Of a DNA stretch of 64,000 nucleotides, positions 20,181 to 30,956 are shown piece after piece. The stretch is taken from contig NZ_FXAK01000010.1 of the NCBI RefSeq assembly GCF_900177515.1, positions 372,001 through 436,000 of the forward strand. The letters are read 5' to 3'. Made by a program: the position numbers and the translations under genes. The notes beneath the pieces were generated by a model. The model had not been told where the DNA came from, searched no databases, and saw nothing but the letters and a program-made list of their open reading frames with translations. Source of the DNA: Azospirillum oryzae. Its GTDB lineage: Bacteria > Pseudomonadota > Alphaproteobacteria > Azospirillales > Azospirillaceae. The stretch's first letter is position 1. Every line of letters starts with the position of its first letter.

Positions 20181-20537
20181 CTAGATCCCGACCTCTACCG
20201 CCGCGTTGACGACGTAGATCTGCTCGTTGCGGTCGTTCTTGTCGGCCAGGAAGATGCCGCTCGGCGCCAGCATGCCGCCGGCGGTGACGTGGATGCTGAC
20301 GGCGCCATAGGGGAAGACGGCCTTCACCGCCTCGTGGTCCAGCCGGTCGGCGTCGGCCGGCACGGCGAGGTGGACGCGCACCTGCATCCGGCTGGTGTCG
20401 CCGTCGACCAGGGTGCGCATGCCGGGCATGGAGTTGCGCTCTATGGCGTTGCGCACGGCGCGGACGGCGGCCTTGGTCACGTCCTGGCCATGCAGATCCA
20501 CCCCCATGCCGAGTTCCACGAACATCACCTGTTTCAT
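20181..20537 (-). CDS. Lin0512 family protein
   Basis: A 118-residue small soluble protein resembling the Lin0512 family, which is widespread but uncharacterised. It begins MKQVMFVELGMGVDLHGQDVTKAA and contains VRVHLAVPADADRLD and VHVTAGGM-type segments (here IHVTAGGMLAPSG). No catalytic signature is known to me. It lies about 135 nt downstream of a Crp/Fnr gene on the same strand, so the two may be co-transcribed. The inner ATG at 20537 gives the family start. Confidence 0.8.
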   Translation of the reverse strand: MKQVMFVELGMGVDLHGQDVTKAAVRAVRNAIERNSMPGMRTLVDGDTSRMQVRVHLAVPADADRLDHEAVKAVFPYGAVSIHVTAGGMLAPSGIFLADKNDRNEQIYVVNAAVEVGI

Positions 20538-20672
20538 CGCGTCGGGCCTTCCAATGGCTGTCGGTCGATGGGGATGATGGCGCGTGGTCGCAGGCAGGGC
20601 CAGGGGGTGGCGGGGGGAATTTCGGGGGGTGGAAGGCGATGTTCCCCCCACCTCACCCCGCACGGACTCCCG

Positions 20673-21497
20673 TCACGCCTTCGGGCGGTTTTCGCCGTCC
20701 ATCCTGGCGCCGTTGTGGTGGTGGGCGCCGGAGAAAGCGCGCTCCAGGCGGCGGGGCGCGCGGATCAGGTGGAGGTACAGCTCGTCGAACTGGCCGACGG
20801 AGGCGAGCTGGCGCACGTCGTTGACGGTGATCCGCTGTCCGTTCAGCTCGATCAGGCCGCTGTCGCGCAGCCGCCGCAGGGTGCGGTTGATGTGGACGAT
20901 GCTGAGGCCCAGCGCGTCGGCCAGGATCTCCTGCGTCACCGGCAGCACAAAATGCCCATCGGTCACCATGTTGACGACGCTGAGGCGGCGCAGAAGCTCG
21001 ACGATCAGGTGGGCGGTGCGCTCCAGCGCGGTGCGCCGGCCCAGGCTGAGCAGCCGTTCGGCGACGATGGCCTCTTCCCGCGCGCCGGACCAGGCGAGCG
21101 CGGCGGCAAGGCGCGGGAAGGACCGGAACAGCTCGCCGATCTTCTCCGGCGGGAAGCTCGCCACCTCGACAGGGGTCAGGGTGGTGACGCTGTGGTCGGC
21201 CGATTCAAACAGGGTGCAGTACATGCCGATGATGTCGCCCGGCAACACGAAGTTGACGACCTGCCGCCGCCCGTCGGGCAAGGCTTTGTGGCGGATCGCC
21301 CATCCCTCTCTCATGATGCGGACGTCGCGATATCTTTCGCCCTGTTGGAGAAGATCGGTGCGTGGCGACACGCGGTCGATCGTCCTTTCCAGATCGGCGA
21401 GATACATCTTTTCCTCGTCCGACAGGACGAGGTAGCTGCTCAATTTGAGCCACAATGGAGTGGACTCTAGGGCGCGGCTCGCCGGGGCGCGAGTCAT
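20673..21497 (-). CDS. Crp/Fnr family transcriptional regulator
   Basis: A 274-residue regulator. The cyclic-nucleotide-like beta-barrel (about residues 40-135, VNFVLPGDIIGMYCTLFE) is followed by the dimerisation helix and a C-terminal HTH_Crp domain (LPVTQEILADALGLSIVHINRTLRRLRDSG). The N-terminal Cys cluster of FNR is absent, so it does not carry an FNR-type Fe-S cluster. The C-terminal tail contains HHHNGARMDGE. The ligand is unknown. Confidence 0.88.
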   Translation of the reverse strand: MTRAPASRALESTPLWLKLSSYLVLSDEEKMYLADLERTIDRVSPRTDLLQQGERYRDVRIMREGWAIRHKALPDGRRQVVNFVLPGDIIGMYCTLFESADHSVTTLTPVEVASFPPEKIGELFRSFPRLAAALAWSGAREEAIVAERLLSLGRRTALERTAHLIVELLRRLSVVNMVTDGHFVLPVTQEILADALGLSIVHINRTLRRLRDSGLIELNGQRITVNDVRQLASVGQFDELYLHLIRAPRRLERAFSGAHHHNGARMDGENRPKA

Positions 21498-21742
21498 GGT
21501 CGTCTCTTTGCCTTCTTTGTCCTAATATTGGCGTTTCGATAAACGGGCGCGCCGTTGAACCGGTTCCGCGAGGTCTCGAACGTTTAGGGTTTTCAGCAAA
21601 GGCGGCCACAACATAGGTTAATCGGCCGAATATTTTTCTCGAACGGCCTGTGACGCGCAGCCGACCCGCGTGTTGTTCCCTATGCAATTGGACCTACCGG
21701 CGGTTTGGCCGGGTGAAATGGCGAACAAATGAAGCGGGGGGC

Positions 21743-21988
21743 ATGATGACGGCGGAGGAAGAGGCGGCAGGGCTGGCCGCTCTTTCGGTGTGTGAATCGT
21801 TGGTGATTGCGATGGTTGAAAAAGGCCTGTTCACGGCCGAGGAGGCGCGGGGCGTGCTGGAGGATGCGGCGGCCGCACATCAGCGGCAGGAAGTGCCCCC
21901 ACCCGGCAGCCGGCATCAGATGGCGGTGCGCATCATCGAACGATTGGCCTTGCAGGTGGACGCGGCCGGTCAATACAGCCGCGGCTGA
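21743..21988 (+). CDS. Small hypothetical protein (81 aa)
   Basis: A short acidic/helical protein, starting MMTAEEEAAGLAALSVCESL, with ALSVCESLVIAMVEKGLFTAEEARGVLEDAA as its most organised segment. GCGGGGGGC lies just upstream of two adjacent ATG codons (21743, 21746). I recognise no family with confidence; the EKGLFTAEEARGVLEDA wording resembles small alphaproteobacterial regulatory or hypothetical proteins. It is convergent with the hybrid kinase gene. Confidence 0.6.
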   Translation: MMTAEEEAAGLAALSVCESLVIAMVEKGLFTAEEARGVLEDAAAAHQRQEVPPPGSRHQMAVRIIERLALQVDAAGQYSRG

Positions 21989-22011
21989 GACTCACCGGCG
22001 GACCGGCGCGA

Positions 22012-24357
22012 TCAGTCCTGCAGGATGGTCGAACTGCGCCGGTCAGCCGGCTGGTCGAGCAGGGAGTCGCTCAACAGCTGCGCGACCTCCTTGGCGGCGA
22101 TCGGCTTGTGCAGGATGCGGTAGCCGCTGGCCTCCGCATCGGCGATGCGCTCGGGTGCGGTATCGCCGGTCAGCACGACGCTGGCCGGCGCCGGGAATCC
22201 CCGCTCCCGCAGGGCGGCTTCGACCGCCTGGATGGCCTCCAGCCCGGTGGCGCCCGCCTCCAGCCGGTAATCGGCGATCACCAGATCGGGTGGGCGCGGC
22301 TGGTCCCGCAGCAGGCGGAGCGCGTCGGCGGCACTGTCCGCCGCGGTCGCGCGCCAGCCGAAATCCTCGATCAGCAGGGTCAGCCCCTCGCGCACCAGCG
22401 GATCGTCGTCGATCACCAGGGCGGTGCCGCGTCCGGGCTCCGGCGCCTGTTCCGCATCGGGCGCCCCGGACACCGTCTCGACCGCGGGCAGGGCGGAGGT
22501 GGGGATGTCCAGCGTGAAGCAGGACCCCTTGTTCGGCCGGGACGCGACATGCACCCGGTAGCCCAGCAGCCGCGCCAGCCGGTCGACGATGGCCAGCCCC
22601 AGCCCCAGCCCCTTGCCGCGGTCGCGGGTGGGATTGGAGATCTGGTAGAATTCGTGGAAGATCCGCTCCAGATGCTCGGGCGGGATGCCGATGCCGGTGT
22701 CGTAGACCTGGATGCGCAAGGCGCCCGGACGATGGCGGCAGCCCAGCAGGATGCGGCCGTGGTCGGTGTAGCGCAACGCGTTCTCCACCAGATTGCGGAT
22801 GATCCGCTCCAGCAGTGCCGGGTCGGCGTTCAGCGTCACGTTGGTGGGGACGCTGCGGAAGGCGACGCCCTTCTCCGCGGCGCGCAGCCGGTATTCGCCC
22901 TCCAGCCGGGCGAAGATGGTGCCGAGCGACACCGCCTGGATGTTGGGGGACACCGTGCCGGCATCCAGCTTGGAGATGTCCAGGATGGCGTCGAGCAGGC
23001 GGCACAGCGCGTCCATCGACGCTTCGATGCTGCCGACCAGCGATGCCGCCGGATGGTCGCCCAGCCGGATCGCCAGGGCGGAAGTCAGCAGGACCAGCGA
23101 CTGCACCGGCTGGCGCAGGTCGTGGCTTGCCGCCGCCAGGAAATGCGTCTTGGCGGCGTTGGCGCGCTCCGCCACCATCAGCGCCATCACCGCCTCCTGG
23201 CGCGAGCGTTCCTCCTCGTTGCGGGCGCTTTCCGCCTCGGCGCGGGCCTGTTCGGCGCGCTCGGCCAGGGTGCGCTGGATGGTGATCTCCTCCGCCGCGC
23301 GCATCTCGCGCTCGCGCTGGATCGCCGCGATGTGGTCCAGCATGGCGTTGAAGCCGCGCGCCAGGGCCGAAACCTCGTCATTGCCGCGGATCCGGGCGCG
23401 CTGCCCGGTGAAGCCGTCGGTGGCGATGGCGCCGGCCAGCCGTTCCAGCTCGCGCAGGGACCGGGTCATGTGGTTGCCGACGGCGCGGCTGCCGATGTAG
23501 ATCGCCAGCAGGGCGAGCACGGCCACCAGCCCATAGGCGGGCAGCATCCAGGACAGCAGCGCGGTGGTCGGCGTTTCCGGCGCCTCCAGCCGCAGCTTCA
23601 ACCCCAACTTCGCCAGCCGTTCGGGCACGGTCAGCGGCACCGTCACCGCCATCATGTCGGACGGCACCGGCGGGGGCGGCGCAGTGCCGTGGAGAAGCTG
23701 CGCCTCCGGATGCAGGACCAGGGAGTCGAGCGGCACCTTGTAGAGCAGCGCCCCTTCCGGCGAGGCGGTGCGGGAATAGATCAGCATTTCCGCCGCCAGC
23801 AGGAATTGGGTGTCGCCCTGCCGCACCACCCTGGCGGCGGGCTTGCCGGAGGCGATGGCGGCGCGCAGCCAGGCCATGTCGGCCGGCGCGATGGCCAGCG
23901 GGGCGGCATGGCGCCCGTTGTCGGCGATCGGTTCACCTTCGAAGTCGGTGAAGACCAGCGCCACCGGCACGCTGGCGATGTGGTTGAAGCTGCCCAGGAA
24001 GGGGATCAGATAGGTCTCCTTCCCGGCCGAATCGACCAGCGCCGTGGCGAGCACGCTGTTGTCCGCCAGTTCGCGCACCGTCGTCACCAGCGTGCTCAGC
24101 AGCCCTTCGGTCTGGCGGGCGGCGAGGCTGGCGTTTGCCTCCACATTGGCGTGGTGCTGGCGCGCCAAATGGCGGCTCGACACCAGATACAGGCTGGCGC
24201 CGATCAGGATGGCGATCAGCACGCCCAGCGCCAGCGACACCAGCGCGAAGCGGCGGGCCAGCCGCCCGGACGTCAGCATCCGCTGGGCGGCGCGCGGGAT
24301 GGTGCCGCCGTGGGGGGAGCCGGTGTGGGGGGAGCCTGGTTGGCTTGGATCGGTCAT
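22012..24357 (-). CDS. Hybrid sensor histidine kinase with C-terminal receiver
   Basis: A 781-residue inner-membrane kinase. Order: TM1 (about 33-55), a periplasmic sensing domain (about 60-265), TM2 (about 270-292), HAMP, a coiled coil, HisKA with FLAAASHDLRQPVQSL, HATPase with NALRYT, DTGIGIP and GKGLGLGLAIV, and a receiver with DLVIADYRLEAG. There is no DNA-binding output, so a separate response regulator or phosphotransfer protein must act downstream. It follows a solute-binding-protein gene by 8 nt, which suggests that the binding protein supplies its ligand signal. An upstream TTG (24369) is possible. Confidence 0.9.
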   Translation of the reverse strand: MTDPSQPGSPHTGSPHGGTIPRAAQRMLTSGRLARRFALVSLALGVLIAILIGASLYLVSSRHLARQHHANVEANASLAARQTEGLLSTLVTTVRELADNSVLATALVDSAGKETYLIPFLGSFNHIASVPVALVFTDFEGEPIADNGRHAAPLAIAPADMAWLRAAIASGKPAARVVRQGDTQFLLAAEMLIYSRTASPEGALLYKVPLDSLVLHPEAQLLHGTAPPPPVPSDMMAVTVPLTVPERLAKLGLKLRLEAPETPTTALLSWMLPAYGLVAVLALLAIYIGSRAVGNHMTRSLRELERLAGAIATDGFTGQRARIRGNDEVSALARGFNAMLDHIAAIQREREMRAAEEITIQRTLAERAEQARAEAESARNEEERSRQEAVMALMVAERANAAKTHFLAAASHDLRQPVQSLVLLTSALAIRLGDHPAASLVGSIEASMDALCRLLDAILDISKLDAGTVSPNIQAVSLGTIFARLEGEYRLRAAEKGVAFRSVPTNVTLNADPALLERIIRNLVENALRYTDHGRILLGCRHRPGALRIQVYDTGIGIPPEHLERIFHEFYQISNPTRDRGKGLGLGLAIVDRLARLLGYRVHVASRPNKGSCFTLDIPTSALPAVETVSGAPDAEQAPEPGRGTALVIDDDPLVREGLTLLIEDFGWRATAADSAADALRLLRDQPRPPDLVIADYRLEAGATGLEAIQAVEAALRERGFPAPASVVLTGDTAPERIADAEASGYRILHKPIAAKEVAQLLSDSLLDQPADRRSSTILQD

Positions 24358-24365
24358 CCGTGCTC

Positions 24366-25574
24366 TCAATCCACCGGAACCAGCACGCCGTCGGCGCGGA
24401 AGCGGGCCATCAGCAGGTCGTCCGGCCCCAGCGCCTCGTGCCGGCCGGGGGCGAAGGGACGGTCGTAGTCGCGGGTCACCCCGTGATAGGGGCCGACCTG
24501 TTCCAGCGCGTCGCGCACGGCGGCGCGGTCGGTGGTCCCAGCGCGATCGATGGCGAGCGCCAGGATGCGGGTCAGCTCATAGGCGTGCAGGAAGCCCACC
24601 GGCGAGACGATGTCCTCCGGCCGCTGGATGCCGAACAGGCGCCCGGCGGTCTCCAGCACCGGAGCCAGCCTTTCCTTGGGAATGCGGAAGGGGCTGAAGG
24701 TCTGGATCACGCTGAAGTCCACCCCCTGCAGGGCCGCTCCGGCCTGTCCGACGAAATCCCCGCCGGTGACGCCCCAATGGCTGAGGATCGGCAAGCGCTG
24801 CGCCGGCGACAGGGCGGCGACCTCGCGCACCAGCACGGCGGCCTCGTCGTCGTTGGCGACCAACAGGATCGCCTGGGCGCCGGCATCGGCCAGCGCCCGA
24901 TACTTGTCGATCAGGCTACGGTCGCGCCAGTTGTACCAGGCGGTGGCAACGAGGTCCGGCGTCTTGTGATCGGTGAGGTAGCGGTTGGCGGCCTCCAGGT
25001 TGGAGCGGCCCCAGGCGGTGTTGGTCAGCAGCAGCCCGACGCGGGTCAGGCCGCGGTCGGCGGCCCGCTTCAGCAGGAAGGGCATCGCAAGGCTGTCGCG
25101 CAGCGACAGGCGGAAGATGTAGTTGGGCTTCATCCCGTTGTCGACGATGGCGTCGGCCGACGACCAGGGTGCCAGGAACAGGGTGCGGGTCTGTTCCAGC
25201 ACCGGCAGCTCCTCGATCACCACCGGGCTGAACCGGCCGCCGAAGACGGCGACCAGTCCGGGGATGGTGGCCAGTTCCCGGATGTTCTTGATGCCGCGGG
25301 CGGAGATCGAGCGGTGTTCGCGCTTGATCAGCGTCAGCGGCCGGCCGTCCAGAACGCCGCCGGCGCGGTTGATGTCGTCGATGGCGGTCAGGATCCCGCG
25401 CTCGATGGATTCGGCCGAGGTGCTGTTGTTCAGCCCGAATTCGCCGTCCAGCGCCAGCACCACCGGTTCCGGGGCCGATTTTGCCGCGGCAGCGGCCGGC
25501 ACTGCCGCAAGCGAAAGCGCGAGGGCAAGCAGAACCAGGATATGATGGAACAGGCGGAGGGCTGCGGAAAACAT
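24366..25574 (-). CDS. ABC-type branched-chain-amino-acid-like solute-binding protein
   Basis: A 402-residue periplasmic protein with a signal peptide (residues 1-28; HHILVLLALALSLAAVPAAAAA) and a Peripla_BP_6 fold (VVLALDGEFGLNNSTSAESIERGILTAIDDINRAGGVLDGRPL). No ABC permease or ATPase genes are nearby; instead a hybrid histidine kinase starts 8 nt downstream. It is therefore more likely a ligand sensor than part of an importer. The ATG at 25574 gives a normal signal peptide; a longer in-frame start would place charged residues before it. Confidence 0.85.
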   Translation of the reverse strand: MFSAALRLFHHILVLLALALSLAAVPAAAAAKSAPEPVVLALDGEFGLNNSTSAESIERGILTAIDDINRAGGVLDGRPLTLIKREHRSISARGIKNIRELATIPGLVAVFGGRFSPVVIEELPVLEQTRTLFLAPWSSADAIVDNGMKPNYIFRLSLRDSLAMPFLLKRAADRGLTRVGLLLTNTAWGRSNLEAANRYLTDHKTPDLVATAWYNWRDRSLIDKYRALADAGAQAILLVANDDEAAVLVREVAALSPAQRLPILSHWGVTGGDFVGQAGAALQGVDFSVIQTFSPFRIPKERLAPVLETAGRLFGIQRPEDIVSPVGFLHAYELTRILALAIDRAGTTDRAAVRDALEQVGPYHGVTRDYDRPFAPGRHEALGPDDLLMARFRADGVLVPVD

Positions 25575-25816
25575 TGGCCGTCGTTCGATGGGGTCGGCGG
25601 ACGGAAGATTTGGCCTCCGCACGCGTAACGCGGCACTATGGGTGGGGGAAACCGGCGGGGTCAATCTGCCCTTCGGCCGATCTGTGGGTGCGTACGATCA
25701 TTGCCATTGCGGCAGTCCCGCCGACGACATGGCTCATTATTATCGGTGCAGGCATGATTGCGGCCGGGGGAGGGGCGCCGCCCCGGCGGCGGGCGGCGCG
25801 ACCCATATCCGGCGGA

Positions 25817-26242
25817 TCAGACCAGCTTGGCGGTCAGCCTGATCTCAGTGCCGGCCAGCGCCTTGGACACCGGGCAGTTTGCCTTGGCGCCGTTCGCCTG
25901 TTCCTGGAAGGCGGCCTCGTCGATGCCGGGGATTTCCGCCTCGCACTCCAGCTCGATCCGGCTGATGGCGAAGCCGGCGCCGGCCTTCTCCAGATGCACC
26001 TTGGCGGTGGTGTGGACACGGGTCGGCGTGTGCCCGGCCTGACTGAGCCCGGCCGACAGCGCCATGGAGAAGCAGCCGGCATGCGCCGCCGCGATCAACT
26101 CCTCCGGATTGGTGCCCTGGCCGTTCTCGAATCGCGACGGGAAGGAGTAGCTGCCTTCGAAGGCGCCGCTGCCCAGCCGCATCTTGCCGCTGCCCGATTT
26201 CAGGTCGCCGCGCCATTCGGCGTCCGATTGCCGCATCGCCAT
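25817..26242 (-). CDS. OsmC family peroxiredoxin
   Basis: A 141-residue cytoplasmic protein that reduces organic hydroperoxides with a two-cysteine mechanism. The first Cys is in AAHAGCFSMAL (near residue 60) and the second in NCPVSKAL (near residue 123), both at the expected distance. It is of the OsmC rather than the Ohr subgroup because of the HAGCFSM wording. GGGAG precedes the ATG at 26242. It stands alone. Confidence 0.92.
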   Translation of the reverse strand: MAMRQSDAEWRGDLKSGSGKMRLGSGAFEGSYSFPSRFENGQGTNPEELIAAAHAGCFSMALSAGLSQAGHTPTRVHTTAKVHLEKAGAGFAISRIELECEAEIPGIDEAAFQEQANGAKANCPVSKALAGTEIRLTAKLV

Positions 26243-26365
26243 GGTGATGTCTCCCTGCTGGTCATGGTCGGACCGGTCCGCCGCCATCGCGGGGACCGGT
26301 CGAGCCTGACCTAGGGCCATCGGGCGCGGCGGCCAGCCGCATACTCCCTTCGCGCTCCTGGTCCT

Positions 26366-27661
26366 TTACAGCCAGTCGGGAACGCGCTCGGCCGCCAGCA
26401 TCTCCTCCACCGTCGGGCGCGGGCGGATGACTGAGAAGCGGTCGCCGTTGACCAGAACCTCCGGCACCAGCGGCCGGGTGTTGTAGGTCGAGGCCATCAC
26501 CGCGCCATAGGCGCCGGCCGACAGGAAGGCGACGAGGTCGTCGTCGGCCAGCGGCGGCAGCGGGCGCTGCACGGCGAAGGTGTCGCCGCTCTCGCACACC
26601 GGGCCGACCACGTCATAAGGCTCCTGCGCCGCGCCGTCGGCCGGCTCCGCCACCGGGACGATGCCGTGATAGGCGTCGTACAGCGACGGGCGGATCAGGT
26701 CGTTCATCGCCGCGTCGACGATGGCGAAGCGGCGGTGCAACCCCTGCTTCACATAGATGACGCGGCTGACCAGGATGCCGGCGTTGCCGACCAGCGACCG
26801 GCCCGGCTCCAGCGTGATGCGGCAGCCGAGATTGCCGGTGATGGAGCGCACCATCGCGGCATAGTCGGCCAGATCGGGCGGCGCCTCGTTCCTGTAGGTG
26901 ATGCCGAGACCGCCGCCGAGGTCGAGCCGCTGGATGTCGTGGCCGTCCTCGCGCAGCTGGTGCAGCAGGGCCGCCACCCGCTCGTAGGCCGCCCGGAAGG
27001 GGGCGAGGTCGGTCAGCTGCGAGCCGATATGGACGGCGATGGCGACCGGCTTGATGCCCGGCAGGGCGGCCGCGCGGCGGTAGATCTCGCGCGCGTGGTC
27101 ATAGTCGATGCCGAACTTGTTCTCTTTCTTGCCGGTGGCGATCTTGGCGTGGGTCTTGGCGTCGACGTCAGGGTTGACGCGGAAGGCGATGGGAGCCTCC
27201 ACGCCCATGGACGAGGCGACCTCGCTCAGCGCCTCCAGCTCCGGCACCGATTCGACGTTGATCTGGTGGATGCCGGCCTCCAGCGCGGCGCGCAGATCCT
27301 CGCGGGTCTTGCCGACGCCGGAGAAGACGATGCGCTCCGCCGGGATGCCGCCGGCCAGCGCGCGCTTCATCTCGCCCACCGACACCACGTCGCCGCCGGC
27401 CCCGAGCCTGGACAGGGTGCGGATGACGGCAAGGTTGGAGTTGGCCTTCAGCGCGTAGCAGACGCCGGCGTCCTGGCCGGCGAAGGCGCCGGCATAGGCG
27501 TTGTAGTGCGATTCCAGTGCCGCGGTGGAATAGAGGTAGAAGGGGGTGCCCACCTCCCGCGCGACATCCTCAAGCGACACGGATTCGGCGTGCAGAACAC
27601 CGTTGCGGTAGGCGAAGACGCTCATCGGCGAGCCATTCGGAGAACCGGTGCGGGCGGTCAT
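26366..27661 (-). CDS. lysA: Diaminopimelate decarboxylase
   Basis: A 431-residue PLP enzyme that makes lysine from meso-diaminopimelate. PLP-lysine in VCYALKANSN near residue 70; DLGGGLGITY, EPGRSLVGNAG and the active-site CESGD segment (VGPVCESGDTFA) are present. Its ATG overlaps the lptM stop codon (ATGA), so it is the last gene of argH-lptM-lysA. Downstream is OsmC on the same strand after about 120 nt. Confidence 0.96.
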   Translation of the reverse strand: MTARTGSPNGSPMSVFAYRNGVLHAESVSLEDVAREVGTPFYLYSTAALESHYNAYAGAFAGQDAGVCYALKANSNLAVIRTLSRLGAGGDVVSVGEMKRALAGGIPAERIVFSGVGKTREDLRAALEAGIHQINVESVPELEALSEVASSMGVEAPIAFRVNPDVDAKTHAKIATGKKENKFGIDYDHAREIYRRAAALPGIKPVAIAVHIGSQLTDLAPFRAAYERVAALLHQLREDGHDIQRLDLGGGLGITYRNEAPPDLADYAAMVRSITGNLGCRITLEPGRSLVGNAGILVSRVIYVKQGLHRRFAIVDAAMNDLIRPSLYDAYHGIVPVAEPADGAAQEPYDVVGPVCESGDTFAVQRPLPPLADDDLVAFLSAGAYGAVMASTYNTRPLVPEVLVNGDRFSVIRPRPTVEEMLAAERVPDWL

Positions 27662-27860
27662 GGGAACTGGACTCCGGAACCGGCCGGCTTAGCGGGCTTC
27701 GGGTCCAGCGAGGGGTTGGGATAGGTGCGCGGGAAGGGATCGACTTGACCTTCCGGACGCGGGCTGTCGACGACGCTGGGCTTCTTGCCGCAGCCGGCGA
27801 GCGCCAGCACGCCGGCCAGGGCGAGGACGGTCAGGGTGACGGGCCGGGGAAGATGGCGGT

Positions 27861-27864
<4 letters not shown>
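27658..27864 (-). CDS. lptM: LptM-like small lipoprotein
   Basis: A 68-residue lipoprotein starting with GTG. The signal ends in the lipobox LALAGC; the mature part begins CGKKPSVVDSP and ends Pro-rich (PRTYPNPSLDPKPAKP), as in the short lipoproteins that help mature the LPS translocon LptD. GTGA overlaps the argH stop and TGA overlaps the lysA start, so translation is coupled on both sides. GGGAG lies 8 nt before the GTG inside argH. Confidence 0.85.
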
Positions 27865-29282
<1,418 letters not shown>

Positions 29283-29332
29283 GGGGACGTATACCGGGGC
29301 ATTCGGGTGAAGGGGAGCGAGGAAGCGTGAGT

Positions 29333-29983
29333 ATGCGGACTTTGGCGGCCGTCGCAACGGTTTGTGTGTGCATGGCCGGGGCCGGCCTGTGGTGGAGCGC
29401 CGGCGCGGCGCCCGCTGCACCGGAGGTGGTGCGGCTGGGCGCGGCGGATGCCGCTACGCCGGTCGCCTCCACCGGTGCCGACAAGCTGGAGAAGTTCAAG
29501 GGGGCGGAGCCCAAGCCGATGCCGCCGCTGTCCTTCGTCGATGCCGAGGGCCGGCGGGTCGATCTGGCCGATTTCAAGGACCGGGTGATCCTGCTGAACC
29601 TGTGGGCGACCTGGTGCGGGCCCTGCGTGAAGGAGATGCCGTCGCTCGACCGCCTGCAGGGCCAGTTGGGCGGCGACGCCTTCCAGGTGGTGGCCCTGTC
29701 GCTGGACCGCGGCGGGCGGACGGCGGTGGAGCCATTCTATAAGAAGACGGGGGTGGAGCATCTGACGGTGTTCCTCGATCCCGGATCGGAATCGATGAAG
29801 GCGCTGTCCCTGCGCGGCCTGCCCACCACGATCCTGGTCGATCCGGAGGGGCGCGAGCTTGGCCGTGTCGAAGGGGCGGTGGAGTGGGATTCGCCGGAGG
29901 TCGTCGCCTTCCTGCGCCAATTTCTCGGCCATGGCGGCGGGCCGGCACGCGGACGCGGCGGGGTGATGAAGACGGGCGGCTGA
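29333..29983 (+). CDS. tlpA: TlpA-type membrane-anchored thioredoxin
   Basis: A 216-residue protein with an N-terminal signal anchor (LAAVATVCVCMAGAGLWW) and a periplasmic thioredoxin domain with active site WATWCGPC (near residue 110) and cis-Pro loop RGLPTTILVD. TlpA proteins reduce periplasmic thiols in cytochrome oxidase (CuA) assembly. Divergence from argH is an arrangement I recall from other alphaproteobacteria. ATG 29333 has GAGGA 9 nt upstream; a GTG two codons earlier is also possible. Confidence 0.88.
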   Translation: MRTLAAVATVCVCMAGAGLWWSAGAAPAAPEVVRLGAADAATPVASTGADKLEKFKGAEPKPMPPLSFVDAEGRRVDLADFKDRVILLNLWATWCGPCVKEMPSLDRLQGQLGGDAFQVVALSLDRGGRTAVEPFYKKTGVEHLTVFLDPGSESMKALSLRGLPTTILVDPEGRELGRVEGAVEWDSPEVVAFLRQFLGHGGGPARGRGGVMKTGG

Positions 29984-30043
29984 CGGTTTTCCGGTGATGG
30001 GGTACTCTGACGCTTCGCTTATCCGCCTGTCCCGAGCCCTTCC

Positions 30044-30838
30044 ATGACGCAATCCGCCTCTCCCGGCCCCAAGCGCTACACCATCGGCCCCGGCATCGTG
30101 ATGATGCGGCAGGGAGAGCGCGCCGACCGGGCGTGGCTGATCGAATCCGGCGAGCTGGAGGTGCTGCTGACCCTGCCAGACGGCGGCACCCGGCGGCTGA
30201 GCGTCGTCGGCAAGGGGGCGGTGGTCGGCGAGATGGCGCTGATCGACGATGGCGAGCGCAGCGCCACCGTGCGCTCGCTGACCGAGGTGTCCTGCGTCGA
30301 GGTGACGCGGGAGGCCTTCCAGGGTTTGCTGAAGCGCAGTCCGCCGCTGGCGTCGTTCCTGCTGCAGAGCCTGATCGCCGCCATCCGCCGCGACTATGGC
30401 CTGCCGGCGGTCGAGCGCTACGGCAATGCGGTGGATTTCCGCTCCACCAACTCCTTCCAGAAGGTGGTCGACCGCCGGATGATCCGCGAGGGGCATGTCT
30501 TCTTCGGCCCCAACGAGCCGGTGAACGCCGCCTACCTGATCCAGTCCGGCCGCGTCGCACTGCGGCCCGGCCGCGGCACGCTGGGCGACGACATCGCGAC
30601 GCTCGGGCCCGGCCGCTTGTTCGGCGAGATATATCTGCTGACCGGCCGCCAGCCCGACGTCACCGCCGTGGCGGTCGCCGGCGGCATCTGCGAGGTCATC
30701 GACAAGCGCAGCTTCGAGGATGCGGTGACGGCGATGCCGCCGATCCTCAAGTCGCTGGCCCGGATCTACATCGCCCAACTGACGAAGAAGGCGTTCGCTC
30801 CGGCAGGCCCGGCTCCGGCCGCGGAGAAGGCCGGCTGA
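30044..30838 (+). CDS. Protein with two cyclic-nucleotide-binding-like domains
   Basis: A 264-residue soluble protein. The first cNMP-type barrel (about residues 10-110) has VGEMALIDDGERSATVRSLTEV, close to the phosphate-binding cassette GE-AL-...-RSATV of true cAMP/cGMP sites. The second barrel (about 135-240) has FGEIYLLTGRQPDVTAVAV, a weaker match. No HTH follows, so it is not a Crp-like DNA-binding regulator. It may be a nucleotide-responsive adaptor, possibly cAMP-binding through the first domain. Function unknown. Confidence 0.75.
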   Translation: MTQSASPGPKRYTIGPGIVMMRQGERADRAWLIESGELEVLLTLPDGGTRRLSVVGKGAVVGEMALIDDGERSATVRSLTEVSCVEVTREAFQGLLKRSPPLASFLLQSLIAAIRRDYGLPAVERYGNAVDFRSTNSFQKVVDRRMIREGHVFFGPNEPVNAAYLIQSGRVALRPGRGTLGDDIATLGPGRLFGEIYLLTGRQPDVTAVAVAGGICEVIDKRSFEDAVTAMPPILKSLARIYIAQLTKKAFAPAGPAPAAEKAG

Positions 30839-30956
30839 GTCGGGAAGGGCCGGACTTGGTGCTGGATTTGCCGGGGCATCTGGTGGAAAACAGCGCCTTC
30901 GCGATTTTTGCGGCGCTCCGGCCCCCTCGGGGGTGTGCGCCATTCAGGGAGACAGC

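Noticed and set aside
21498..21742. Possible EcfG-type promoter between Crp/Fnr and the 81-residue gene
   Set aside because: A GGGAAC-like box is present, but the spacing to a -10 element is wrong.
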